The notes under the pieces: model-generated
Seen by the model: the letters and a program-made list of their open reading frames with translations, nothing else
Databases searched by the model: none
What the model was told of the DNA's origin: nothing
Origin: Zobellia russellii
GTDB taxonomy: Bacteria; Bacteroidota; Bacteroidia; Flavobacteriales; Flavobacteriaceae
NCBI RefSeq assembly: GCF_018728565.1
Contig: NZ_JACSOI010000002.1
Coordinates: 248,001 to 312,000, forward strand
DNA: 64,000 nucleotides
Reading direction: 5' to 3'
Position numbers and translations under genes: made by a program
In this document: in pieces, positions 9,928 to 17,451 of the stretch
Numbering within the stretch: position 1 is the first letter of the stretch
Layout of the letters: every line of letters starts with the position of its first letter

Positions 9928-9984
9928 CGCATTTCGCATGAAGCATTGCCATGCTATGCATTTAGAAGTTAGCCTCATAAAACT

Positions 9985-10037
9985 AAAAGAGAGTTGAAAC
10001 GGACAAAAACCGAAGTTTATCTCCTTTTCAACTCTCC
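9985..10037 (-). terminator. Terminator of the hpt-adk gene
   Basis: On the minus strand GAGAGTTGAAA pairs with TTTCAACTCTC (10026-10036 with 9989-9999 on the plus strand). A second small hairpin (CGG/CCG) sits in the loop and a TTTT run follows. It lies just downstream of the hpt-adk stop. Confidence 0.65.
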
Positions 10038-10062
10038 TTATTCAATGCTGGTTATTTAGCTG

Positions 10063-11169
10063 TTAAAGCTCTTCTATAACCTTACCCAAACGATGGGTTA
10101 TCTCGTCTATAGCACCAATACCGTTTACGCTATGGAATTTATTCTGCTCCTCATAAAAATCTTTAAGAGGTGCGGTTTTCTCATTATACTCATCAAAACG
10201 GTTACGTATTTTGGACTCGTCTTGGTCATCACTACGGCCACTTACCTTACCGCGTTCCAACAAACGTTGAATCAATACTTCATCATTAGCTTCTAGAGCA
10301 ATGGTTGCATCTATTTTCATGTCTTTTGTTGCCAAAAAGGTATCCAAAGCTTCCGCTTGGGCAGTTGTTCGCGGAAAACCATCAAAAATGAAACCGCTTG
10401 CTTCTGGGTTTTTCTCTACTGCATCCTGTAACATTTTTATAGTTACCTCATCCGGTACTAAATCACCACGATCAATGTATGATTTTGCCAGTTTGCCCAA
10501 CTCGGTATCATTTTTCATGTTATAACGGAAAAGGTCTCCTGTAGAAATATGTTTCAGGTTGTACTTTTCTTTTAAAAATTCCGCTTGGGTTCCTTTTCCG
10601 GCACCCGGTTTCCCGAACAGCACGAGATTGATCATATGTTTTTGGTTTAATTGGTAAACTTCCCTAAGGTTACGTCCAAGTTCATTGTAATCCAGACCGT
10701 AACCCACAATAAATTTATCGGGTATATCTATACCCACATAATCAATGGTGTATTCACCATTGTATACTTCAGATTTATAAAAAAGACTGGCAATCCTAAA
10801 TTCCTTTACGTTTGCCTTTGAAAAAAGATGCACTAATTTTTTAAGGGTGCGTCCTGTATCTATAATATCTTCCAGAATAATAACGCTGCGCCCTTCAATA
10901 TTTTCGGAGACATCCAAAAGTGTTTCTACAATACCTGTAGAGGTCAAGCCCTGATAAGAGCTCAGTTTTACAAAAGAAACTTCGCAAGGATGTTGGTATT
11001 CCTTTAAAAAATCCGAAATAAACATGAATGCCCCATTAAGTACCCCCACAAAAATGGGCGTCTCGTCCTTATAATCGGCTGCAACTTCATCGGCTACTTT
11101 TTTAACGGCAGCCTTTATTTGCGCTTCGCTCAAGAACGGTTTAAAATGTTTATCGTGTAGCTTTATCAC
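10063..11169 (-). CDS. Bifunctional hypoxanthine phosphoribosyltransferase / adenylate kinase
   Basis: One 368-aa ORF fuses two purine enzymes. Residues 1-175 are a hypoxanthine(-guanine) phosphoribosyltransferase with the PRPP loop ILEDIIDTGRTL at ~98-109 and the flexible-loop SSYQG near 70-74. Residues 179-368 are a short-form adenylate kinase: P-loop GKPGAGKGT at 186-194, STGDLFR near 211 and FDGFPRT. It has the short lid (ERGKVSGRSDD) typical of ~190-aa bacterial Adk. The linker is only NQKH, and the Adk half still starts with Met179 (codon at 10635), so separate Adk could also be made. No stop lies at the junction. The product would make IMP/GMP by salvage and interconvert AMP/ADP/ATP. 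It is divergent from purK, so this is a purine locus. Confidence 0.93.
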   Translation of the reverse strand: MIKLHDKHFKPFLSEAQIKAAVKKVADEVAADYKDETPIFVGVLNGAFMFISDFLKEYQHPCEVSFVKLSSYQGLTSTGIVETLLDVSENIEGRSVIILEDIIDTGRTLKKLVHLFSKANVKEFRIASLFYKSEVYNGEYTIDYVGIDIPDKFIVGYGLDYNELGRNLREVYQLNQKHMINLVLFGKPGAGKGTQAEFLKEKYNLKHISTGDLFRYNMKNDTELGKLAKSYIDRGDLVPDEVTIKMLQDAVEKNPEASGFIFDGFPRTTAQAEALDTFLATKDMKIDATIALEANDEVLIQRLLERGKVSGRSDDQDESKIRNRFDEYNEKTAPLKDFYEEQNKFHSVNGIGAIDEITHRLGKVIEEL

Positions 11170-11229
11170 ATCGCATTTTTAAAGAACGGCTAATATAACA
11201 CTTTGATTTTGCTTTTTTAAGTACACACC

Positions 11230-11258
11230 TTGCGTTTTAAGAATTCGATGTATTTTTG
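11230..11258 (+). promoter_or_regulatory. Promoter of the purK operon
   Basis: TTG at 11230-11232 and TATTTTTG at 11251-11258, separated by 18 bp, match the Bacteroidetes -33/-7 consensus. The purK ATG follows 22 bp after the -7 box. Confidence 0.75.
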
Positions 11259-11279
11259 CATCAGTTATAAATCAATTGC

Positions 11280-12452
11280 ATGTCTACAGAAAATTCATCA
11301 GAGTACTTTTCATCACCTTTTAAACTGGGAATCCTAGGCGGTGGCCAACTTGGAAAAATGCTACTTTACGAAACCCGAAAATTTGACATCCATACCGTAG
11401 TTATGGACGCTTCGGAAGAAGCGCCCTCAAAAATAGCGTGCAACGAATTTATTCTGGGAGACCTTATGGATTTTGATGCCGTCTACAATTTTGGGAAACA
11501 GGTAGATGTACTCACCATTGAAATTGAAAACGTAAATGTTTCTGCACTTGAAAAATTGGAGAAAGAAGGGTTAAAGGTTTTTCCTCCAACCAAAGCCCTT
11601 AGGATTATTCAAAATAAAGCGAAACAGAAGCTTTTTTATGTGGATAACGACATACCCACAGCTGATTTTCAAAGATTCGCCTATAAAAGTGAGATTGAAG
11701 ATAGTGTCATAAATGGCGGTCTAAACTTTCCTTTTATCTGGAAAGCGGCCCAATTTGGGTATGATGGGCAAGGTGTAAAGGTAGTTCGCAAGATTGAAGA
11801 TTTAGAGGGGTTACCGGCCGGCGAATGTATTGCCGAAAAGATGATCGACTTTAAAAACGAACTTGCCGTTATTGTAAGCCGAAGCGCAAGTGGCGAAGTA
11901 AAAACCTACCCAGTGGTAGAAATGGAATTTCATCCGGAAGCCAACCAGGTAGAATATGTTATCTGTCCTGCCCGAATTAGTGAAACGGTAGCTAACAAAG
12001 CGCAAGAAATCGCATTAAAGGTTTCTGAAAAAATACAGCATGTAGGTCTTTTGGCCGTTGAACTTTTTCAGACCAAAGATGATGAAGTCATAGTCAATGA
12101 AGTTGCTCCCAGACCCCATAATAGTGGTCATTACAGCATTGAAGCCAGCTACACTAACCAGTTTGAGCAGCATATACGGGCCATTTTGGATTTGCCCTTA
12201 GGTGATACCAAAAGTAAAGTGGCCGGTATAATGGTGAATTTAGTGGGCGCCGAAGGCTACACTGGTGAGGTGGTGTACAAAAATATGTCCGAAATTCTAG
12301 GAATGGAGGGAGTAACTCCTCATATTTACGGCAAGAAACAAACCCGCCCCTTTAGAAAAATGGGACATGTAACCATAGTAAACGAATCAATTTCCGAGGC
12401 GCGTAAAATTGCGCAGCAAGTAAAGGAAACCATTAAAGTTATAAGCAAATAG
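11280..12452 (+). CDS. purK: 5-(carboxyamino)imidazole ribonucleotide synthase
   Basis: A 390-aa ATP-grasp enzyme that carboxylates AIR to N5-CAIR using ATP and bicarbonate in de novo purine synthesis. The N-terminal preATP-grasp loop GILGGGQLGKML is at ~18-29. The ATP-grasp core includes FPFIWKAAQFGYDGQGVKVV near 149-168 and the metal-binding segment VNEVAPRPHNSGHYSIEA near 272-289. The length fits PurK. It is followed by purE after 4 bp, and the two products act consecutively. Confidence 0.97.
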   Translation: MSTENSSEYFSSPFKLGILGGGQLGKMLLYETRKFDIHTVVMDASEEAPSKIACNEFILGDLMDFDAVYNFGKQVDVLTIEIENVNVSALEKLEKEGLKVFPPTKALRIIQNKAKQKLFYVDNDIPTADFQRFAYKSEIEDSVINGGLNFPFIWKAAQFGYDGQGVKVVRKIEDLEGLPAGECIAEKMIDFKNELAVIVSRSASGEVKTYPVVEMEFHPEANQVEYVICPARISETVANKAQEIALKVSEKIQHVGLLAVELFQTKDDEVIVNEVAPRPHNSGHYSIEASYTNQFEQHIRAILDLPLGDTKSKVAGIMVNLVGAEGYTGEVVYKNMSEILGMEGVTPHIYGKKQTRPFRKMGHVTIVNESISEARKIAQQVKETIKVISK

Positions 12453-12456
12453 CCAT

Positions 12457-12945
12457 ATGAGTAAAGTAGCCGTAGTAATGGGCAGCACTAGTGACCTGCC
12501 CGTAATGCAAGACGCCATAGATATTTTAAAGGGATTTGACATTGAGGTAGACGTAGATATCGTTTCTGCCCACAGAACCCCGGAAAAACTTTTTGATTTT
12601 AGTAAAAATGCGCACACCAATGGCTACAACGTAATAATTGCGGGTGCGGGTGGTGCAGCTCATTTACCAGGAATGGTGGCATCTATGTCTCCTCTACCCG
12701 TAATTGGCGTTCCCGTAAAGAGCAGTAATTCTATAGATGGTTGGGATTCCGTACTTTCCATTCTTCAAATGCCGGGTGGTGTTCCCGTGGCAACCGTTGC
12801 TTTGAACGGAGCAAAAAATGCTGGAATTTTAGCAGCTCAGATTATAGGAAGTTCGGACAAATGCGTTCTGGACAAAATCATCGTTTACAAAGAAGGCTTA
12901 AAGCAAAAGGTTATAGATGGTGCAAAATCCGTTAGCACCAAGTAA
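12457..12945 (+). CDS. purE: 5-(carboxyamino)imidazole ribonucleotide mutase
   Basis: A 162-aa class I PurE that converts N5-CAIR to CAIR. It shows the family signatures MGSTSDLPVM (8-17), VSAHRTPEK near 43-51 with the catalytic His, and AGGAAHLPGM near 66-75. The length is typical for the octameric enzyme. It starts 4 bp after purK and is translationally coupled. A further two genes follow in the same direction with short gaps. Confidence 0.97.
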   Translation: MSKVAVVMGSTSDLPVMQDAIDILKGFDIEVDVDIVSAHRTPEKLFDFSKNAHTNGYNVIIAGAGGAAHLPGMVASMSPLPVIGVPVKSSNSIDGWDSVLSILQMPGGVPVATVALNGAKNAGILAAQIIGSSDKCVLDKIIVYKEGLKQKVIDGAKSVSTK

Positions 12946-12977
12946 CAACCCCTAAAACATCAAAAAAAATACAATTC

Positions 12978-13379
12978 ATGAATTACCCATCACTTGTTGG
13001 TTTTATTCTTGGTGTACTGGCTATTATTGTTTTGGCTTTCGTAGAGAAAAAAGTTAAAAACCCCTATATTAAAAGCCTTTGGAGATGCTCTTTGTTCTTC
13101 TTTTCTATGTATATTTTAATTTTGACACTTGTTTTCATAAGGTGGAAATATTACGAAATGCAACTGGACTCTTTTGACCTTAATGGAGATGGCAGTATAA
13201 GTCTTACGGAATATACGGATCAATATAGATTTGTTAGGGACAAGGTAATGACCGGAGCAGACCGTAATTTTGCATTCGTAACCGGTGCCGCACTATCCTT
13301 TTTATTGGCAGGTCTTGCACTGATATTGGATTTTGTAAATACCTGGATGCAACTAAAGAACAACCCCATAAAATCTTAA
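12978..13379 (+). CDS. Membrane protein with one EF-hand loop
   Basis: A 133-aa protein with three hydrophobic segments (~4-22, ~37-56, ~100-119). Between segments two and three lies a canonical 12-residue EF-hand loop D67-L-N-G-D-G-S-I-S-L-T-E78, with acids or polar residues at loop positions 1, 3, 5 and 12. A single calcium site in a soluble loop between membrane helices is therefore likely. No family is recognised. It lies 32 bp after purE and 22 bp before the M3 peptidase gene, so it is probably co-transcribed. Whether that reflects a functional link is unknown. Confidence 0.75.
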   Translation: MNYPSLVGFILGVLAIIVLAFVEKKVKNPYIKSLWRCSLFFFSMYILILTLVFIRWKYYEMQLDSFDLNGDGSISLTEYTDQYRFVRDKVMTGADRNFAFVTGAALSFLLAGLALILDFVNTWMQLKNNPIKS

Positions 13380-13401
13380 ACTAACAAAAATCTTGCGCTA
13401 T

Positions 13402-15420
13402 ATGAACCCTTTATTGACCCCATTTGACACTGCGCCCTTTTCAAAAATTGAAAATTCGCACTTTAAACCTGCTTTTCTACAGGCCATGGAAGAGGCTAGA
13501 GCCGAAATAGACCAAATTACGGCTAATGAAGAAGTTCCTTCTTTTGAAAACACCATAGAGGCTTTGGAGTTTTCCGGGCAGCAATTAGACCGTATTTCCA
13601 GTGTGTTTTTCAATTTAAACTCCGCCGAAACCAATGAGGAAATTCAAAAAATAGCCCAGGAAGTTTCTCCGTTATTATCGGAATTCAGTAATGATATTAC
13701 ATTAAACGAGGCCTTGTTCAAGCGCATAAAAAATGTTTATGACCAAAAAGATTCATTAGATCTATCGGTAGAACAACAAACATTACTTGATAAAAAATAT
13801 AAAAGTTTCAGTAGAAATGGCGCTAATCTAGACGAAGATAAAAAGAAGCGTCTTCGTGAAATTGATGCCCAACTATCAAAACTAAAATTAAAGTTTGGTG
13901 AAAACGTACTGGCCGAAACCAACAAGTACGAAATGCACCTTACCAATGAAAACGATTTGGACGGTCTGCCCGAAGGCGAAAAAGAAGCTGCCGCCCAAGT
14001 GGCAAAAGCCAAGGACAAGGAAGGTTGGTTAGTAACTTTAGACTACCCAAGCTATATTCCTTTTATGAAATATGCCAAAAACCGTGAACTTAGAAAAAAG
14101 TTGGCGCTCGCATTTGGCAGTAAGGCCTTTCATGGTGATGAGCTTGACAATCAGGAAAACGTACTTTCCATAGCCAATTTGCGTTACGAAAGGGCAAATC
14201 TTTTAGGCTACAAAACCCATGCTCACTTTGTTTTAGAAGAGCGAATGGCAGAAACACCGGAAAAAGTACATGAGTTTCTAAATGAACTACTGGTAAAGGC
14301 AAAACCAGCTGCCCAAAAAGAATTTGACCAACTGGAAGATTTTGCAAAAGAACTTGATAGCATAGACCAATTGGAAAAATGGGACGGTAGTTACTATTCT
14401 GAAAAGCTAAAACAAAAGTTGTTCAATTTAGATGACGAGAAACTAAAACCATATTTTAAACTAGAGAATGTAATCTCCGGAGTTTTTAAGGTGGCCGAAA
14501 AGTTATTTGACCTTAAGTTTGAAGAAGTAACGGATATTGATAAATATCACGAAGAAGTAAAGACTTACAAGGTTTACGATACTTCCAATAACTTCATCTC
14601 TGTATTCTACGCAGATTTTCACCCTAGAAAAGGAAAGCGTGGTGGTGCTTGGATGACTTCCTACAAACCACAATACAGACGTAACGGAGACAATGTGCGT
14701 CCACACATATCCAATGTTTGTAATTTTACACGTTCCACACCAAGCAAGCCATCTCTTTTAACATTTAATGAGGTAACTACCCTATTTCATGAGTTTGGCC
14801 ACGGATTGCACGGTATGTTGGCTAACACTACGTACCCTAGCCTTTCGGGAACATCCGTTTTTTGGGATTTTGTAGAGCTTCCCAGCCAAGTCATGGAGAA
14901 CTGGTGTTATGAACAAGAGGCTCTTGAACTTTTTGCCACACACTACGAAACAGGTGAAGTAATCCCTATGGAACTGGTCCAAAAAATTAAAGAATCCGCT
15001 ACTTTTCAAGAAGGTATGCAGACCTTACGCCAACTGAGTTTTGGACTGTTGGATATGTCATGGCATGGAGTGGACCCAACAGGCATAACCAATGTAAAGC
15101 AGCACGAAAGCGAAGCTTTTAAGGGCACAAACCTATATCCAGAAACTGGAGAAACTTGTATGAGTACAGCCTTTTCCCATATTTTTCAAGGAGGATACTC
15201 TTCTGGGTATTACAGCTACAAATGGGCGGAAGTTTTAGATGCCGATGCTTTTGCTTATTTTAAAGAAAAGGGTATCTTTAACAAAGACGTTGCTACTAAA
15301 TTCAAGGATAATGTACTATCCAAAGGAGGTACGGAAAACCCAATGACGCTCTACAAACGCTTCAGGGGAGCAGAACCCAAAGTAGAGGCCCTATTGGAAA
15401 GAGCCGGGCTACTGAACTAA
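13402..15420 (+). CDS. M3 family oligopeptidase (Dcp/PrlC type)
   Basis: A 672-aa zinc metallopeptidase of family M3, which degrades short peptides in the cytoplasm or periplasm. The zinc motif H463-E-F-G-H467 lies in TLFHEFGHGLHGML, and the third ligand is expected in the ELPSQVMENW segment about 25 residues on. The N-terminal opening (NPLLTPFDTAPFSKIENSHF) is characteristic of peptidyl-dipeptidase Dcp/oligopeptidase A. No signal peptide is seen, so cytoplasmic action is likely. The ATG at 13402 is chosen over a TTG at 13393. It is the last gene of the purK-purE transcription direction. Confidence 0.93.
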   Translation: MNPLLTPFDTAPFSKIENSHFKPAFLQAMEEARAEIDQITANEEVPSFENTIEALEFSGQQLDRISSVFFNLNSAETNEEIQKIAQEVSPLLSEFSNDITLNEALFKRIKNVYDQKDSLDLSVEQQTLLDKKYKSFSRNGANLDEDKKKRLREIDAQLSKLKLKFGENVLAETNKYEMHLTNENDLDGLPEGEKEAAAQVAKAKDKEGWLVTLDYPSYIPFMKYAKNRELRKKLALAFGSKAFHGDELDNQENVLSIANLRYERANLLGYKTHAHFVLEERMAETPEKVHEFLNELLVKAKPAAQKEFDQLEDFAKELDSIDQLEKWDGSYYSEKLKQKLFNLDDEKLKPYFKLENVISGVFKVAEKLFDLKFEEVTDIDKYHEEVKTYKVYDTSNNFISVFYADFHPRKGKRGGAWMTSYKPQYRRNGDNVRPHISNVCNFTRSTPSKPSLLTFNEVTTLFHEFGHGLHGMLANTTYPSLSGTSVFWDFVELPSQVMENWCYEQEALELFATHYETGEVIPMELVQKIKESATFQEGMQTLRQLSFGLLDMSWHGVDPTGITNVKQHESEAFKGTNLYPETGETCMSTAFSHIFQGGYSSGYYSYKWAEVLDADAFAYFKEKGIFNKDVATKFKDNVLSKGGTENPMTLYKRFRGAEPKVEALLERAGLLN

Positions 15421-15667
15421 AAAAAAAGTAAAAAAATATACCGAGATTATGTTTTGTAAGTTTTTTCTTATATATTTACTAAACATAAGTAGGTTGAAAA
15501 GGTTATATCTAAAGTAATTTTTTTAACGGTTTTAAAAGAGGGTGTGGGGACGCCCTCTTTTTTTATGCCCAAAAACCAAAACATCTTTTAGGTTAAATAA
15601 TTACTATTTTTTTTCAATTCGGTCCATCATTTCCAACGGTTTTTAGAACTTCGCAAAAAAAATACAC
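15421..15667 (+). ncRNA. Long 3' UTR or possible small RNA ending in a strong terminator
   Basis: The 247-bp gap after the M3 peptidase holds no ORF but ends its first half in a strong terminator (15534-15564). That terminator is over 110 nt from the stop codon, so the transcript has either a long 3' UTR or an independent small RNA (possible body ~15440-15565). No confident promoter was identified, and no known RNA family is recognised. Confidence 0.25.
15534..15564 (+). terminator. Rho-independent terminator
   Basis: AAAAGAGGGTGT (15534-15545) pairs with ACGCCCTCTTTT (15550-15561) with one G-T wobble and a GGGG loop. It is followed by further Ts. Confidence 0.85.
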
Positions 15668-16189
15668 ATGGTTATATTTGTTGATATGGACGAGGTGATA
15701 GCAGACACCTACGGAGCGCACATAGAAGTTTACAATAAAGATTTTAATGAAAATCTAACATTAGACTTGTTTCATGGCAGTGAAGCTTGGCATAAAGTTC
15801 CTGTAGACAGACAACAAAGCGTACGTGACCATGCCAGAAACCGCGGCTTTTTTCGTAATCTGAAGCCTATAGCCAATGGCCAGAGCGTTCTAAAAAAATT
15901 AAACGAGAAGCACGAAGTGTACATTGCATCTGCTGCAATGCAGTTTCCAAATTCGCTTGAAGAAAAATCAGAGTGGTTAGATGAGCATTTCTCGTTCATA
16001 CCATGGCAGAACCGTATACTTTGCGGGCACAAACACATTTTACGTGGTGACGTTCTCATTGACGACCGCAGTTACAACCTAGAAACTTTTGAAGGTAGAT
16101 CACTTTTATTTACATCGCCGCATAACGTAAATACTACTGGTTTTGAACGTGTAAACAACTGGCTAGAAGTGGCGGAAAAACTGCTTTAA
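15668..16189 (+). CDS. 5'(3')-deoxyribonucleotidase
   Basis: A 173-aa HAD-superfamily enzyme of the NT5C type, which dephosphorylates deoxyribonucleoside monophosphates. The nucleophile motif is D6-M-D8-E-V-I-A-D. Later HAD motifs are seen as AS near 97-98 and the acidic motif LIDDRSYNLETF near 135-146. The length fits the bacterial NT5C group. It is convergent with the rhodanese gene; the two stop codons overlap in the sequence TTAA (16186-16189). It has a likely role in dNTP pool balance. Confidence 0.88.
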   Translation: MVIFVDMDEVIADTYGAHIEVYNKDFNENLTLDLFHGSEAWHKVPVDRQQSVRDHARNRGFFRNLKPIANGQSVLKKLNEKHEVYIASAAMQFPNSLEEKSEWLDEHFSFIPWQNRILCGHKHILRGDVLIDDRSYNLETFEGRSLLFTSPHNVNTTGFERVNNWLEVAEKLL

Positions 16190-16545
16190 TCTTTCTTATT
16201 GGCCATATAGGCATCATAGCCCCCTTCTAGGTCAATAACTTTCTTAAAGCCCAGTGAATCCAGAACATGGGCCGCTTTTGCACTACGACCTCCTTTTTTA
16301 CAGTATACGTATATAGGTTTGTTCCTCTGTATAGTATCTACTTTTTTTACAAAGTCGGTATCAAACCAATTAATGTTCACCGCATTATCCAAATGGCCGC
16401 TTGAATATTCCTCAGGAGTACGTACATCTACTAAAATACCGGAATCTATATCATTCTGTGAAAATTCTGTGATACGTTTTCCTTTACTTTGAGCACAACC
16501 CACACAGATAACGCTCAACATTAGAAGCAAATAGTGGAATTTCAT
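16186..16545 (-). CDS. Rhodanese-like domain lipoprotein
   Basis: A 119-aa lipoprotein with signal peptide and lipobox ICVGC (lipidated Cys17). A single rhodanese domain follows: DVRTPEEYSSGHLDNAVNI near 40-58, and the active-site loop Y81-C82-K-K-G-G-R-S with catalytic Cys82. It would act as a periplasmic or outer-membrane sulfurtransferase or persulfide carrier; the donor and acceptor are unknown. Its promoter has an exact TATTTTTG -7 box on the minus strand at 16562-16569. Confidence 0.9.
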   Translation of the reverse strand: MKFHYLLLMLSVICVGCAQSKGKRITEFSQNDIDSGILVDVRTPEEYSSGHLDNAVNINWFDTDFVKKVDTIQRNKPIYVYCKKGGRSAKAAHVLDSLGFKKVIDLEGGYDAYMANKKD

Positions 16546-16561
16546 GTTTTTTAAGTTTAAT

Positions 16562-16569
16562 CAAAAATA
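16562..16569 (-). promoter_or_regulatory. -7 promoter element for the rhodanese gene
   Basis: The minus strand reads TATTTTTG, matching TAnnTTTG, 17 bp before the start codon, so the 5' UTR is very short. The -33 region is weak. Confidence 0.45.
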
Positions 16570-16614
16570 CGAATTATGGCGGCATTAAATTATATTGGAA
16601 GGAATGAAAAAAAA

Positions 16615-16648
16615 TTGAAGGTCATTACATCTAATTCTATTACTTTTG
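16615..16648 (+). promoter_or_regulatory. Promoter of the ECF sigma factor gene
   Basis: TTG (16615-16617) and TACTTTTG (16641-16648) match -33/-7 with a 23-bp spacer. It lies inside the longer ORF version and 17 bp before the ATG at 16666, which favours that ATG as the real start. Confidence 0.5.
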
Positions 16649-16665
16649 ATAATGACACGATACGT

Positions 16666-17220
16666 ATGGCAGAACATCAACTAAACCCAGAGACATGGGT
16701 AGACTTATATGCTGATTATCTTTTTAACTACGCAATAGGCCGTATTAGCGATGCCGAGGTAGCAAAAGACCTTGTTCAAGAAACCTTTATGGCGGGTTTA
16801 AAATCCGCTAAAAATTACAAGGGAGATGCCGCCGAACGCACTTGGCTAATTGCTATTTTAAAACGAAAAGTAATTGATCATTACAGAAAAATCAATTCAA
16901 AAAAGGGAAAAGCGGAAGTAAGAATGAACTACAGTTCTCAAACCGATGCCGAGGGCGATTGGCTAGAAGAACAAGTTGCAGACCCGTTTAGTTCCTTTGA
17001 AAACAGTGACATAGAGAACGAAGAGTTAGGACTTGCCATACAGTCCTGCATTTCAAAATTGCCAAAAAAACAAGCTTTGGTATTTACCATGAAGACCATT
17101 CAAGGAATTAGTACAGAAGATATTTGTAATGAGCTTGATATTAATCCGTCTAACCTGTGGGTAATGATCCATAGAGCTAGAACAGCTCTTATGGGTTGCC
17201 TTAATCAAAATTGGTTTTAA
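16666..17220 (+). CDS. ECF-type RNA polymerase sigma factor
   Basis: A 184-aa sigma-70 family factor from the ATG at 16666; an ATG at 16576 would add 30 residues. Region 2 contains the -10 recognition core (EVAKDLVQETFMAGLKSA, then ERTWLIAILKRKVIDHYRK). Region 4 (LPKKQALVFTMKTIQGISTEDICNEL ... SNLWVMIHRARTAL) ends in GCLNQNWF. The NLWV..HRAR..L..CL..NWF ending is known from ECF groups paired with very small zinc anti-sigma proteins, and such a gene follows after 3 bp. The length without the extension is typical of ECF factors, and the internal promoter supports this start. Regulon is unknown. Confidence 0.88.
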   Translation: MAEHQLNPETWVDLYADYLFNYAIGRISDAEVAKDLVQETFMAGLKSAKNYKGDAAERTWLIAILKRKVIDHYRKINSKKGKAEVRMNYSSQTDAEGDWLEEQVADPFSSFENSDIENEELGLAIQSCISKLPKKQALVFTMKTIQGISTEDICNELDINPSNLWVMIHRARTALMGCLNQNWF

Positions 17221-17223
17221 CTT

Positions 17224-17451
17224 ATGATTTCTTGCGACAAAGCCGCCATAATTTGCAATAAAACCCAATACAGGGAAGCAACTTTTATGGAAAAATTAAA
17301 ATTGCGTTACCACCTGTTAATGTGTAAAGCCTGTTCTAAAGCAACCAAGCAGAATACGCAATTAACAACCTTATGCCAAAAGGCAGATCTTCATAGCTTA
17401 ACCGAGCAGGAAAAGCTAAAAATGAAGCAAATTTTAGAGAAGGGAAACTAA
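17224..17451 (+). CDS. Small zinc-binding anti-sigma factor candidate
   Basis: A 75-aa protein directly after the ECF sigma gene (3-bp gap). The pattern C4 ... H30-x3-C34-x2-C37 (YHLLMCKAC) is the zinc-binding anti-sigma (ZAS) signature. A helical N-terminal half precedes it and a helical C-terminus (LTEQEKLKMKQILEK) follows. There is no membrane segment, so it would act in the cytoplasm, possibly sensing oxidants or metals through the CxxC. The role is inferred from motif plus position. Its stop overlaps the convergent UbiA-like gene by 4 bp (CTAA). Confidence 0.75.
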   Translation: MISCDKAAIICNKTQYREATFMEKLKLRYHLLMCKACSKATKQNTQLTTLCQKADLHSLTEQEKLKMKQILEKGN

